From the NCBI GenBank assembly GCA_036346375.1, contig CM070508.1, positions 26,046,852-26,110,851 of the forward strand: a stretch of DNA of 64,000 bases, given 5' to 3'. The translations under genes and the position numbers were made by a program. Origin of the DNA: Guadua angustifolia. Lineage: Eukaryota; Streptophyta; Magnoliopsida; Poales; Poaceae. Shown here in pieces: positions 1 to 10,863 of the stretch. Below the pieces are notes generated by a model. The model ran no database searches. It saw only the letters and a list, made by a program, of their open reading frames with translations, and had not been told where the DNA came from. The first letter of the stretch is position 1; each line of letters starts with the position of its first letter.

Positions 1-362
1 CCGTTGTGGTCGAGCTGTCAAGGGATTTGCTGTCCCTGAAGATCCCGTGCGTGTAGGTGGGGCGTCATTGGATTATCAAGATCAAGTTGCTTTAATAGGT
101 TGGCCATAATCCCAGTTGTGGCCATGACTGCTAAATGTCACTGATGATCTGTAGTATTGAGAGCAACAGCGTTTACGACCGTATGGGCTATAGTAGTCAC
201 CGTTGCAAGATCTTGAGGCGTGTACAGGGGGATCTGGTGTCCTTAACCATCTGTGGTGTCTGCCCCTGGATTCCTTTCATGGGAATTATCAATAGTAGCA
301 TCGTTGCTGGCTCCGGCCACGAACATGCATCGATCTGTTTGGCTGCATTTTTAGCTGTTATT

Positions 363-620
363 CTAGTTGCTACAACCGTCGCTTTCACTATCGCTCTCCG
401 TCTCAACGTACTTGAGAACGCTAGGCTCCATAGGGTCGAAATCTATAAAACACACCTCTCGATGTGGATCCCAAGAGCAGGACTCAATGAAGCCGATGTG
501 CATTAGGTCTCCCCCGGTCCCCATCATAGAGCATGGTTCCGAAGACAATCTCAGATCCAACCGTGGGTGCTTGGTCGATGACGGTGGTTGAGCGAAAATT
601 GCCGCAAGAGTTGACGTCAA
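363..620 (-). CDS. Putative start of gag of element A
   Basis: An 85-codon open frame starting about 80 bases inside the LTR and primer site, where gag is expected to begin. It has no motif I recognise; the C-terminal part is acidic (ESDSESD). The frame closes at 363 and other minus frames stay partly open to about 197, so it may be the N-terminus of a frameshifted gag. It could also be chance. Confidence 0.25.
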   Translation of the reverse strand: MTSTLAAIFAQPPSSTKHPRLDLRLSSEPCSMMGTGGDLMHIGFIESCSWDPHREVCFIDFDPMEPSVLKYVETESDSESDGCSN

Positions 621-697
621 AGAATCCGATGTGAGTGCACACCGAAGACATGCTTGATCTGCAAAAATAGTTGAAGACCCCTACCTGGTGCGCTAAC

Positions 698-1361
698 TGT
701 CGAAGGTTAGATCTCGATAATAAACTTATAATTACGGCTACCTTCTATTTAGCAAAGTCAAGCATGAAGACAGCGACACACAATGTATACAGGTTGAGGC
801 CCCTGAATGGAGTAATACCCTACGTCCTGTGCGGATGATATATGAAATTAGTGAATCGAGTACAGAACAAGTTGTCTAGGCCTAGTTACAATAAAGATTG
901 GGTCTAAGCATTGGCTAAACTACAGCTAGAGGTTGACAAAGTGTGGTCCGTCGGCTCCTGGTTACTCTGCATCTTGTAAAAGCTCTCTCTAGAAGTCTTC
1001 TCTTCTCTTGGCCACCTTGAGGATACCTACCCCAGGCCTTATATAATCGGAGTAGCCCTGTCTCAAGTTGAGTTATAGTCGGCTTGAGATACTAGATCAT
1101 AGTTGATGAGGAGTCCATCATCGTATCGATCTTCGCAGCATATCCAAACATTCCTGGATATCACGCGTACTCGAGTCAGTTTCCTCGCAACGGGAAAGTG
1201 ACCAAGTCCTTCCTAGTATGGATGATATCCCATCCACGTATATCTTATCCCACAGAATCTGATCCGTGATATCCGAAATTTCTAAATGCTTGCTTGAGCA
1301 TATATGATATAGTCTTCATGTTTTCGGTATATATTCATATCCCATATTTAGATATTCGACA
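698..1361 (-). repeat. 5' LTR of gypsy element A
   Basis: 664-bp LTR with TG...CA ends. On the minus strand a TATATAAGG box lies at 1037-1045, so the promoter drives leftward into the internal region, consistent with the primer site at its left edge. The second LTR is outside the window, so the ends rest on the short inverted repeat and the primer site only. Confidence 0.5.
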
Positions 1362-1828
1362 GGGGCTTCTAGACACCAGAGATGATCCTACTGCTCTCTT
1401 TTGACGAGAACAAGCTTGCAAGGACTACTCGAACCCAATTCGCCAAATTATGCCATGCTATCTTAAAAAAAAAGAAAAAAAGAGGACCTCTACCTTGCGG
1501 TCACAAAACAGATCGCGGACTCGATTTAAGTGTGTTTGAACTCGGTTCAAAAAAATCAACCAAAGAGATTTCAATTCAAGATATTTCAACTCAGTTTCTA
1601 GAAAATTCAACTCGATTCAAGTTAGAATCAAGGCAAGAACAGACCACCGGTCGATGACTGCTTGAACTCCTACTCCAACGGTGTCAGCATGAGCAGGCAA
1701 TGGCCACTTCGACATTGGTCATGACAAAGAGGAGGTGCGATGGCATAATGTCTTGCATAGCGAGGAGGTAATGGCTCTAGCAACGTGAGCATGCTCGGCA
1801 AGCTCGACGAGCACCATTTTTGGACTCA
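1362..1828. other. Unassigned intergenic sequence
   Basis: No gene or element end is supported here. A run of diverged TTCAACTC/TTCAATTC words lies at about 1537-1625. This is the left flank of the hAT insertion; its continuation is 25248 onward. Confidence 0.4.
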
Positions 1829-1836
1829 CGTGAGGG
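1829..1836. repeat. 8-bp target site duplication of hAT, left copy
   Basis: CGTGAGGG here is repeated exactly at 25240-25247, immediately outside the matching inverted terminus. Eight-base duplications are the hallmark of hAT transposition. Confidence 0.85.
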
Positions 1837-2028
1837 TAGAGGTGGGTACTGTGCTGGATTTTTTTTGGTTGGGTCGTGGCATAGTGGATACGACCCGTCC
1901 CAAGGAACGGCTAGGCACAAAGATGGATGGGCCATGCCGGTACAGCATGGTTGTCTGGACCATGCCAGGCTAGGCCTAGGAACCAGGCTTGGAAGACAGT
2001 ATAGCCCAGCATGTGTCGGGCACGGTGG

Positions 2029-3053
2029 TGTAGGATCAAGTTGGCCTAAAGGGGGGTGAATAGACAATTTTTCAAAATTTCAAAAACAATTATAGTTCAA
2101 CTATCTTGCTTAAGTACTTAGTCAACAGATACAAGATGACAGAATATAAAGCACAAATAAGTAAAAGCAGCGGAAAATAACACAAAAGCAAGAATAAGCA
2201 CAAGAGACACAATAATTTATCCTGTGGATCGGAGCCACTCTCCTCCATGTTAGAGCACTTCTCTCGAAGTATAGCTCCTCCAAAACTAGTCGCAGTAGCT
2301 TTGGTATCCACTAGAATGACTCTTCCACCACTCCGGTGAGGTGAGTCCCAACCTTTCACAATCTAGGTGGCCTTCCACAAACCCTTTTGGACAGGTCACA
2401 CCTACATTTCCTCCAAGCCATTTAGGAACACCAAGATTCAAGAGTAATAGACTAACACAAGTCCTGTCTCTTGGTTCACTCAACACAGAACTAACTAAAC
2501 TAAGCTTGGAGCCAAAACACTTAGAAAGTGTTAAGTTTTAGATTTGAAGATGAAGCACAGTGTCCTTGGTGGAATGTAAGCTCTAGAGTGCTAATATGTC
2601 AAGGAGATCAAAGATATGCCAAAAGTCCTATGGTAGATTGCTTAGGAAATGCTTATATGGCCATTTGAGCTGAAAAGAGCCGTTACACCTACCACAGTAG
2701 CCGTTGGAACGTGTCAGGCTATTAAAAACAAGCTAACACATTTGCAACGTACTTAGCAAAAGTAGACTCAGTGATTAGTTCTTTGCACTTCGGACTAAGT
2801 TTGTTGAAAAGTGTATTTGCGCTGGACTGACTTGGCTTGGTCCGGCGTACAAAGCTTTTTCAGAAAATTTGGTCCAGCAAAAGATGTGAACTTGTACATG
2901 AGTACCAAACCGAAATATTTAGTCCGTAGAAAAAGAATTTCAAGGAAGATTATACCAACGGATTTTTTGAAAGAATAGCTCTGAGTCTAACGGAGAGGAA
3001 TGTATCTGCGCCAGACTAGATTTTGTGCTAGCAAATTTTGGTCCGTCGTAGAC
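2029..3053 (-). repeat. Sirevirus 3' LTR, outer part
   Basis: Matches 23171-24100 of the other LTR nearly throughout. It starts TGTAGGATCAAG just after the GGTGG duplication and keeps ~20 terminal bases that the other LTR has lost. It also keeps 53 bases (2948-3000) absent from the other copy, between AGGAA microhomologies. Continues at 14934. Confidence 0.85.
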
Positions 3054-5048
3054 TGTCGGGACCCAAATTTGCAAATCCAGACCCTCTGTGTATTCAGCAC
3101 TAGTCCAGGATCACGCTAGTGCACACAGTCTCAACATTGGTACATATCACAGTCATAACCAACGAAATAATAAGTACTTTGATTAAATACTCAAACTAGT
3201 TGATCGACCTTATGGTCAAGTTACAAAGATACGCCTCGCAGGCTAAGACTTATTAAAATATTCAAATGCAATGAAATAAAATAAACTCGTGGCGCCAACC
3301 AATTTGCCACAGTAACCGACCGGGCTCGCTCCTAGTTTGTCGGCTCCTCCGATACTCCTCCTCCGAGCGTGGTTTGCTTCTTCTTCAAGCTGAAGTTGTG
3401 TTGTTGTGGGGTGAGTACTTTGAGCACTCAAGCAAGTCATGCATGTAATGCAATTCTAATATTCTACATGCATGGCTTAGTACAAAGGATAGGCTATGGT
3501 TCATGAGCAATCAAAGATTTAAGAATAATAAGTAATAATTTGCAAAGCAAAGAAACAAGAATAAGAATAGTAGCTTTCACAAACATTTTAATCACAATCA
3601 TATTTCCATCCTATGTCAAGTTCCTCATTACCAACCCCAAGCATTTTCCATAAACAATTCATTTTCATGAAAATCTAACCCTTGATCAGAATCACCGAGC
3701 GATGCTCATTCTCGTGAGCACGGCTATTCAATAGGTTGTACACTCTGCAGAGGTTATACACTTTACCCACAAGATACAGTCAAATACCACCAAGGCAAAT
3801 AACCGTGAACGAAGCCTTTCCAAAGTTCCATCTAAACCCAAGATCGCTCGCTAAGGTTTCAACTTTGGAGGGACTGGTTACCACACCTGGGCCCCCTCTT
3901 GCGCCATGTGAGTTCTCATTCCGCTTCTCCTGCCTCACACCACCATGACAAGACCAAAGAATAGATTTCCCGGTTTACTCAGCTAAGCCTATCCCATTAC
4001 GGAGCTTGTGGCTGTATGAGAGACTCAGTTCAAATGCTCGCAAGGTTAAGTCCTTAGTTGACCGAGGCAAGACTAACCAAGTGTGATCTCAATTATCCAA
4101 AACCAATAAGAAAAACCAAATCGACCGCCCGATTGCTACTCTTGGCCCACCAGAAACAATCTTGCCATTTGCCCCAGTCTAAATCATTTTCCCACCCCGG
4201 TTCTTTACCATTGCACCACGTGCCATCATCAACTCAATAACACATGTCTCATTCACAAAGCATGTACAATATCTCATTAAGTCAGTATTCACTTTGGTAT
4301 TCCAAAAGCAGGAAATGTCCACGTGGCAGGGCTAAGCATACTACTTCGGTCTACTCAACCCATGTTGGCAAATTATTAATGTCCAACTATTAGTCCATAA
4401 CCTAGGGTGACAAATGATTCATGGCATACAATTATATACGACAAGATGGCATACTGACAACTAGGCATTTAGCTAATCCCAAAATTCATTCAAACCAATT
4501 TTTACTAAATTAGCATGCAATAAATTAAATCAAAATAATTTTTCTAATAGGTTCAACATGATCAAACACAACTTGCCTTCAAAAGTACTGATTACGGCTC
4601 TGAGCTTGCTCTCGGTCGAACCTCTCCTCGAAACCTTCGGGCACTTCAACGTCTCACGCCAGAACGCAAATAAATAGCAATAAATAAATAAAACAGAGAG
4701 CAACTCAAGCCTAAAATTCAAATAAAATTCATAAACAGAAAGAGGTTGATTTTACAAATTTATAGAAATTGGAATCACTCAAATCGGAGTTAAAACGCAA
4801 AAGTTATAAGCATTTGAAGTTTCAAAATACATTTAAAATCAATAAACCGAATTAAATAAATATTTTCTTTTTCGAAAATTAATTATTGCGTCATCTGTGA
4901 CACGTGTCGCCACCAGAGAGTGACACGTGGCCTGCCGACGCCAGCCCCGACCGGCTATTTCACGACAAGTGGGTCCCACCGTGACGTCGAGATGAGCGTC
5001 AACGATGGACGCCACACGCCACGGTGTGTGGTCGGCGAGTGGGCCCGC

Positions 5049-5175
5049 TGTTGTCATGACTCATGTGCACGATGCTTTCGGCGGTGAGACTGACATGTGG
5101 GTCCGCCTTGTCAGCGACTCATGCGCACAGTGAACGTGCGGTGAGACTGACATGTGGGTCCGCCTTGTCAGCGTC
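5049..5175. repeat. ~60-bp tandem repeats in Tekay LTR
   Basis: Two to three copies of a unit with GTGAGACTGACATGTGGGTC followed by CGCCTTGTCAGCG and ACTCATG. The same array is at 13850-14000 in the other LTR with small differences. It lies between the AT-rich part and the promoter, so it may be an enhancer-like or silencing-target repeat. Confidence 0.7.
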
Positions 5176-5618
5176 ACGTGCACAGTGAACGGTGACGTGG
5201 CACGACGGTGGCCCTCGGATTTGCATCTAACGGTGGAGGTTAGAAGATGGGGTTCACTGTTCCTAGGGCGACGTGGACTCACCCGAAGCGTTGGATCTGG
5301 ATCGTGCGGCTGGTGAAGGTCGGGCTCGGTGGAGACGGTGCGGCGGCGCTGCTTCACCGGAGCTGGGGAAGACGACGATGCCCGCGGCGCTCCGACGTTC
5401 CTCCGGCGTGAAGAAGTAAGCGCCCGACGCGGCGTGACGAGGTGAGTTCGAGGGTGGCACGGGCGACGGTGGAGGGTGGCCGTGGCGGTGGAACGGTGCA
5501 AAGAACTCGGCGGAAGGCCGAGGACTGGCGCGAGCTCGGCGGCGAGGCGGCGACGCTCAGCGGCGCGGTGTACTGGTGGAGTGCGGCGCAAGGTGGAGAT
5601 CACGACGGTGGTGGCGTC

Positions 5619-5625
5619 TTAAATA
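5619..5625 (-). promoter_or_regulatory. TATA-like box of Tekay 3' LTR
   Basis: Minus-strand TATTTAA preceded by GC-rich sequence; same place in the other LTR at 14437-14443, where it should start the genomic transcript. Confidence 0.5.
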
Positions 5626-6108
5626 GTGCCCTCGACGTCCGTGAATCGCGGAAACCGAGGCCCACACTGCCATGGCGGCGCGAATCCGGCGGATTCGGAT
5701 TGGGTGACGTGGTAACGCGTGAGCCGTCGGATCCGGATCGAGCAATGGCGGAGTTAGGGTTTTTCCGAACGGGCCGCATGAGACTCGGCCCAAGATCGTT
5801 CATATGGATTTTAATTCTTTTCGATTAAAATAATTCCTAAAATAAAATAATTTATTTGGGGCATTAAAAATATCGAAAAATTCGAAAAATTCTCATAAAT
5901 ATTTTAAGACATTTGTGACTCAAATAAAATATTTTCAGTAAAACTTTATTTTAACTTCTCCATTATTTAATTAATTTGATAAATGGTTTAATTCAAAATA
6001 AATTCAAATAATTCCAATAAATCCAAATAAATCCAAATAAATTCCAGAAATTCCCAAAAATTCAAAATACCATTTAAATGCAAGAAAAGCAAAAATTGGG
6101 GTGTTACA

Positions 6109-6121
6109 AACCTCCCCCCTT
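6109..6121 (-). promoter_or_regulatory. Tekay polypurine tract
   Basis: Minus strand AAGGGGGGAGG followed by TT and the LTR start TGTAACACCCC. Primes plus-strand synthesis and fixes the 3' LTR boundary. Confidence 0.8.
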
Positions 6122-6580
6122 AACGGAATCTCGACCGAGATTCGTATCGACTAAGGAATAGGTTGGGAAATTCCTTCTTCAGGTCTTCTTCACGCTCCCA
6201 GGTTGCTTCGCTCTCGGAATGGTTACTCCACTGAACTCTGCAGAAGCGGGTCGATTTATTTCTCGTTTCTCGGTCCATCGTATCCAAGATCTTTACCGGG
6301 TACTCTTTATAGGTCAAATCCTCCTGCAGCTCGACCGACTCTAACGGCATCTGCTCTTTCGGGCGCCGAGACATTTCTTTAATTGTGACACATGGAACAC
6401 ATCATGCACTCCTGCTAATGACTGCGGTAACTCCAACTGATACGCTACTTCACCTCTACGACTTAGGATCTTGAATGGGCCAACATATCTTGGCGCTAAC
6501 TTCCCTTTAGTGTGAAACCTCTTAACTCCTTTAAGTGGGGTAACTCTGAGATACACAAAATCTTCAGGCTCAAAGCTCAA
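6117..6580 (-). CDS. Tekay integrase C-terminus with chromodomain
   Basis: Two overlapping frames. 6341-6580 holds the GPY/F-type module (VTPLKGVKRF, KLAPRYVGPFKIL, HDVFHVSQLKKCL). 6120-6374 holds a chromodomain (YKEYPVKILDTMDR, VQWSNHSESEATWEREEDL). Chromodomains in chromoviruses bind modified histones and steer integration into heterochromatin. The short overlap of the two frames marks one frameshift near 6360. Confidence 0.85.
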
Positions 6581-7492
6581 ATCCTGCGGCGATTATCAAG
6601 ATAACTCTTCGTCTTGATTGTGCAATTTTCAACCTTTCCTCGATCATGGCTACCGCTCTTGACTTCTCGAAGAATATCCGGCCCAAACATATGGCGTTCT
6701 TGGTCTCATTCGATTCAACGGCGTCGACGTGGTCTTCCATATAGCGCTTCAAATGGCGACATCTCGCAAACTTGCTCGGTAGTTGTTGTTATAATGAACT
6801 TCGACGTCTGGCAGCACTTGTCCCACGAGGTTGTATAAGCCAATGCACATGCCCTCAACATGTCCTCCAAGTCGATTAACTCTTTCCGCTTGCCCATCAT
6901 GTCTGGGTGATATGCGAAGATCAAGTTCGAGCGGGTCCCTAGGGCTTCATGCAACTTATCCCAAAATCTTGAGGTAAACCGAGTACTCTGTCTGATACAA
7001 TTTTCTTGAACTCCATGCGATATACAATCCTTGACATATACAATTTCGCTAAACGGTCCCCTAATAGGTAGTCTTTACGGTATAAAGTGGGCGACCTTTG
7101 TTAAACGGTCCACTATAACCCATATGGAGTCATACCTGTTTGGGTCCTTGGTAAACCGTAATGAAATCCATTCGATTTCTTCCCATTTCCACTCGGGTAT
7201 CCTCGTTGGTCAGAGTAACCCCGCTGGCCTCGATGCATTGCTTTGACTCTTTGGCATATGTCGACAACGCAACATGCTCTGCAACTTCACGCTTCATGCT
7301 TGGCCACCAGAATCTTTCCTTCAGGTCTTGGTACATCTTAGCGCTTCCCGGATGAATGGAGTATTTGGAATCATGGGCTTCCTCCAAAATCAACTGCTTT
7401 AGCTCCTTCTTGTGCGGTACGCAGATGCGATTTTTGATCAACAGTGTACCTTGCTCATCCAGCTTGAAATCCTTCGCCTTGCCTTCCTCCAT
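6575..7492 (-). pseudogene. Tekay integrase (zinc-binding and catalytic core), frameshifted
   Basis: The N-terminal HHCC part is open at 7130-7492 (EEAHDSKYSIHPGSAKMYQDLKERFWWPSMK, then VALSTYAK where CxxC is expected). The catalytic core follows in shifting frames: FITVYQGPKQ at ~7145, RFTSRFW-like at ~6960, FAYHPDMMGK at ~6905 and SPFEALYGRP at ~6740. It inserts element DNA in the nucleus. At least four frame changes make this copy non-coding as read. Confidence 0.8.
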
Positions 7493-7528
7493 TTTGGACT
7501 TAATTCTCTGAATCTTGACATCATCCTT

Positions 7529-8266
7529 CTATCCCTCACGAATCTGATCTTCCAAAGTAGGCTTCACTTCTAAAGCGGCTAAGAATCCCTTAGGTACAAC
7601 TTCCAACTTTAACTTCTGAAATTCCTTGCATAACTCGACCTGACTTGCTTCTAGCAACATGTTCACTGTGTGGCTCTTCTGACTTAAAGCATCAGCCACT
7701 ACATTGGCTTTCCTTGGGTGATAATGAATTCCCAGATTATAATCCTTAATTAATTCCAACCACCTTCTCTGCCTCATGTTCAGATCCGATTGAGTAAATA
7801 TATATTTAAGACTCTTATGGTCCGTGTACACCTCACATCTGTTTCCAATTAGATAGTGCCGCCATAACTTTAAGGCGTGTACCACGGCTGCTAACTCCAA
7901 GTCATGTGTTGGGTAGTTCTCTTCATGCGGCCTCAACTGCCTTGATGCATACGCAACGACCTTTCTGCTCTGCATTAACACGCATCCTAGTCCTTGGCGC
8001 GATGCATCACAGTATATATCAAAGCTCTGGCTTAAATCCGGTAGTACTAACACTGGCGCCATTGTCAAATGTTTCTTCAACTCCTGAAAACTCCGCTCAC
8101 ATTCCGGCGTCCATGCGAACTTCTTTTCCTTTTTCAACAATTGCGTAAGAGGTCTCGCAATCGTTGAAAATCCTTCAATAAATCGGCGGTAATAACCGGC
8201 CATTCCAAGGAAACTACGAATTTGAGTCACCGTTTTGGGTGGCTCCCAATGCAACACTGCTTCCAC
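7529..8266 (-). CDS. Tekay RT connection and RNase H domain
   Basis: 245-codon open segment. It begins with the RT thumb (FLGMAGYYRRFIEGFSTIARPLTQLLKK), followed by RNase H: FDIYCDASRQGLGCVL (catalytic Asp), HDLELAAVVHALKLWRHYL (Glu), VYTDHKSLKYIF (Asp) and NVVADALSQ (Asp). It removes the RNA template strand during reverse transcription. Confidence 0.92.
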   Translation of the reverse strand: MEAVLHWEPPKTVTQIRSFLGMAGYYRRFIEGFSTIARPLTQLLKKEKKFAWTPECERSFQELKKHLTMAPVLVLPDLSQSFDIYCDASRQGLGCVLMQSRKVVAYASRQLRPHEENYPTHDLELAAVVHALKLWRHYLIGNRCEVYTDHKSLKYIFTQSDLNMRQRRWLELIKDYNLGIHYHPRKANVVADALSQKSHTVNMLLEASQVELCKEFQKLKLEVVPKGFLAALEVKPTLEDQIREG

Positions 8267-8299
8267 CTTACTTGGGTCAAACTGCGACTCCTTCGGCGG

Positions 8300-9052
8300 T
8301 CACCACATGTCCAAGAAATTCCACCTTGTTCTTCCGAAGTCACACTTGCTAAACTTAGCGAAAAGTTGTCGCTCTCTTAACTTCTCCGTAACTAGCTTCG
8401 ATGCTCGCATGCTCTTCCCGGTCTTGGAGTAAACTAGAATGTCATCTATGAATACAACAACGAACTTATCCAAGTATTCCATGAAAACCTTGTTCATCAT
8501 GTTCATGAAATATGCAGGTGCATTTGTCAAACCAAAAGACATCACTGTAAACTCGTAATGCCCATATCTTGACGAAAATGCGGTCTTCGGCACATCCTCC
8601 GATCGAATCTTCAGCTGGTGATAACCTGATCGTAGGTCAATCTTGGAGAAAACTCCGGCTCCTCTCAACTGGTCAAACAGATCATCGATCCTGGGTAGCG
8701 GATACTTATTCTTTATAGTGACTTCATTCAGTGCTCGGTAATCCACACACATCCGGTAACTCCCGTCCTTCTTCTTGACAAATAGAACCGGTGCTCCCCA
8801 TGGCGACGAACTTGGTCTAATAAATCCCTTATCCATTAACTCCTCTATCTGCTTCTTCATTTCCACTAGCTCATCGGTTGACATCCGATAAGGTCTCTTA
8901 GCTATCGGGGCTGTTCCCGGTACTAACTCAATTACAAACTCTATGTCCCTGTCTGGTGGCATCCCAGGTAAATCCTCTGGAAACACATCCGGGTATTCTC
9001 TGACAACTGGTACGTCTTCTATGCTGACGGCCTTCACACTATTGACCATCAA
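8300..9052 (-). CDS. Tekay reverse transcriptase domain
   Basis: 250-codon open segment of pol. Motifs in order: VREYPDVFPEDLPGMPP, PWGAPVLFVKKKDGSYRMC, YPLPRIDDLFDQL, FSKIDLRSGYHQL, and FIDDILVYSKT, the YxDD box in its usual plant gypsy form with both aspartates. It copies element RNA into DNA in cytoplasmic particles. The frame is lost near 8300, shortly before RNase H. The start Met at 9052 is internal to the polyprotein. Confidence 0.92.
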   Translation of the reverse strand: MMVNSVKAVSIEDVPVVREYPDVFPEDLPGMPPDRDIEFVIELVPGTAPIAKRPYRMSTDELVEMKKQIEELMDKGFIRPSSSPWGAPVLFVKKKDGSYRMCVDYRALNEVTIKNKYPLPRIDDLFDQLRGAGVFSKIDLRSGYHQLKIRSEDVPKTAFSSRYGHYEFTVMSFGLTNAPAYFMNMMNKVFMEYLDKFVVVFIDDILVYSKTGKSMRASKLVTEKLRERQLFAKFSKCDFGRTRWNFLDMW

Positions 9053-9440
9053 CTGTCCATCCCGAACGGCGCTTGTTCAAACTCTATTTTCCTCCCACAA
9101 GGACTCTCGATCGATATGACTCTTCGTCCACAGCCTAACACAACCTTGTGCTTAGACAACCATCCATTCCCAAAATAACATCTAGGGTGCGGGTATCTAA
9201 CACCACTAAGTTTGCTAAGAACTCGTTCCATCTATAAGCAATTTTACCCCGTAACATCCTACATCGATCGGAGTTCGACCCGGGATTGTACTAGCAATAC
9301 ATGCCTAAGGTTCACCATTTTCAACCCATTGTTCACAGCAAAAATCCGAGATATAAACGAATGCGAAGCTCCAGAATCAAATAAAATATTGCAGGTCTAT
9401 GAGTTGACAAGTAACTTACCCAAGACGACGTCCGATGTGT
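9050..9440 (-). pseudogene. Tekay aspartic protease
   Basis: Contains FDSGASHSFIS at about 9385-9350, the active-site DSG of retropepsins that process the Gag-Pol polyprotein. Frame breaks between the active site and 9231; the 9049-9231 frame (IEFEQAPFGMDS end) leads into RT. Confidence 0.75.
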
Positions 9441-10589
9441 TCTGACCTTGATCAGCGGTGACATGATTGACTCGCCTCTTACCACGATCGTGGGGCTTCA
9501 GATTGTGTAGCTCCACGGCTTGCTCTCGACGGGTGCCTTCGTTGGAGTAGTTCCAAGATTGAAGCGAACCGATGTCCTCCTCCTCCTTCTTAGGACAAGA
9601 ATTGGCAAATGCTCGCTCGTGATGATAAAACAACGTTTAACTGCCGATCGCCGCTCCTCGCATGTTGCATTCCCAACCGGTGTTGGTGTCCGGAAATTTT
9701 GTCCGGCAGGTCTTGGTACGTGGTGGCATCGTCATCACATTCCTTGGCTGAAATCAAGAACTGGTTTGGTGTAACCTCAACCGCTGCGCCTCTGGCGTGC
9801 TCCTCTTTGTGCCATTCTCAAGGCTTCGGTTGTCCTCCAGCTCCTTGCGCTTGTCCTCCAATATCGTGTTTTGTTCACTAGCTCCTCGAAAATCGGGAAA
9901 AGTGTGGGTTATGAGTCCCACCGCAGCCTCAATTGATCCTTTCATGAATCGAGACCGCTGGCCTTATCCGTTGCTACATCCTCAAGTGCGTGGCGTACCA
10001 TTGCGTGAACTTATTCAGATACTCAGACATCGATTGATTGCCCGCTTGATGCCCTAAACTCCTCCTTTTTCAGCTCCATGATGCCTTGGGCACATGGTTC
10101 TCGCCGAAAAGCAATCGTGAACTCCTCCCACCGATGTCCTATGGGTGCTCATGAGCGCGCAAGAGAGTTTTCCCACCATTCATTGCGGTTCCTTCAAGCC
10201 GATGAGAGGCATAGAGTATCCTCTCATTTCCTTCACTTGGGTAATGTGCAACTTTTCTCTATCGCCCTTAGCCAATCATCCGCCTCCAATGGATTGGCAT
10301 TCCCAGAAAATGTAGGCGGTCGTGTCCTCATGAATTCCGACAGCCTCGAGTGTGGCCTCTGCACTGGGTTGACCTGGTTAACTTGGGCGGCGGCGGTGGC
10401 TTGGGCGGTGACCTGCTGCATCTGCTGCATCATGGCATGCATTAACTGGGTCTGTGCAGCAATAAAGGCTCCAAAGTTCTGCATATCAACTGGCGGTGCT
10501 GGTTGAGGTCCTTGTCCTTCCCCATCGATGTTTCCAGCTGAGCGAGAACCGCTCCCATTTCCTCCTTGGTTTCCTCGAGTGTTCACCAT
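9440..10589 (-). pseudogene. Tekay gag (capsid and zinc knuckle), frameshifted
   Basis: Structural protein that packages element RNA. Starts at ATG 10587-10589 (MVNTRGNQGG), with a Gln/Met-rich N-terminus and then the conserved RTRPPTFSGNANPLEADDWL. The first frame is open to 10233; later gag residues (ERILYASHRLEGTA, NKFTQW-like, KEEE tail) appear in other frames to ~9640. A degraded knuckle, HHERAFANSCPKK, lies at ~9600. At least four frame changes. Confidence 0.8.
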
Positions 10590-10863
10590 CTGCCGATTGC
10601 TCCATGGTTTAGAGACGAGAGGGAAATAAGAATAGACAAGTAATGGAGTACTTATACAGGGACAAAGGTGTAACACAAAATCGACTTTATTACTTTATTA
10701 ATATCGAGGTATGGTTGCTCACAATGCCTATGGGCCATGCAACACATACCGATCACTCACAAGCATGAAAGAAGCAAATCAAACTAATACTCTGGAGTCA
10801 AACGCCTCTAAGGGTGACTCTTATTCCAAGACGCGACTCAACGCAGAGTCTCAACCGCTAATC

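Larger units (their letters stand above)
1..1361 (-). mobile_element. Gypsy LTR retrotransposon, 5' end (element A, cut by window edge)
   Basis: Read on the minus strand, this is an LTR (698-1361) followed by a primer-binding-site-like stretch and an internal leader that runs off the left edge. The LTR ends are complementary (TGTCGAA / TTCGACA). The stretch next to the LTR (about 677-697, minus GCGCACCAGGTAGGGG) resembles the primer sites of grass Tat-like gypsy elements. A tract near 793-837 with 'taataccctacgtcctgtg' is also typical of such LTRs from memory. Lineage is an inference; pol is not in the window. Confidence 0.55.
3054..6108 (-). repeat. Tekay 3' LTR
   Basis: 3055-bp LTR, matching 11866-14933 almost throughout. 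It has a minus-strand TATTTAA box at 5619-5625 in a GC-rich part (5260-5770) and tandem repeats at 5049-5170. Left part (3054-5040) is AT-rich. Open frames within it (for example 5061-5603 minus) recur with changed frames in the other LTR and are not genes. Confidence 0.92.

Noticed and set aside
5061..5603. 180-codon minus-strand frame (and the 242-codon frame at 13808-14536)
   Set aside because: Both lie in the GC-rich part of the same LTR and have different frames in the two copies; Arg/Pro/Ser-rich composition is that of a chance frame.
10078..10506. 142-codon plus-strand frame
   Set aside because: Antisense to conserved gag residues (RTRPPTFSGN region) on the minus strand.
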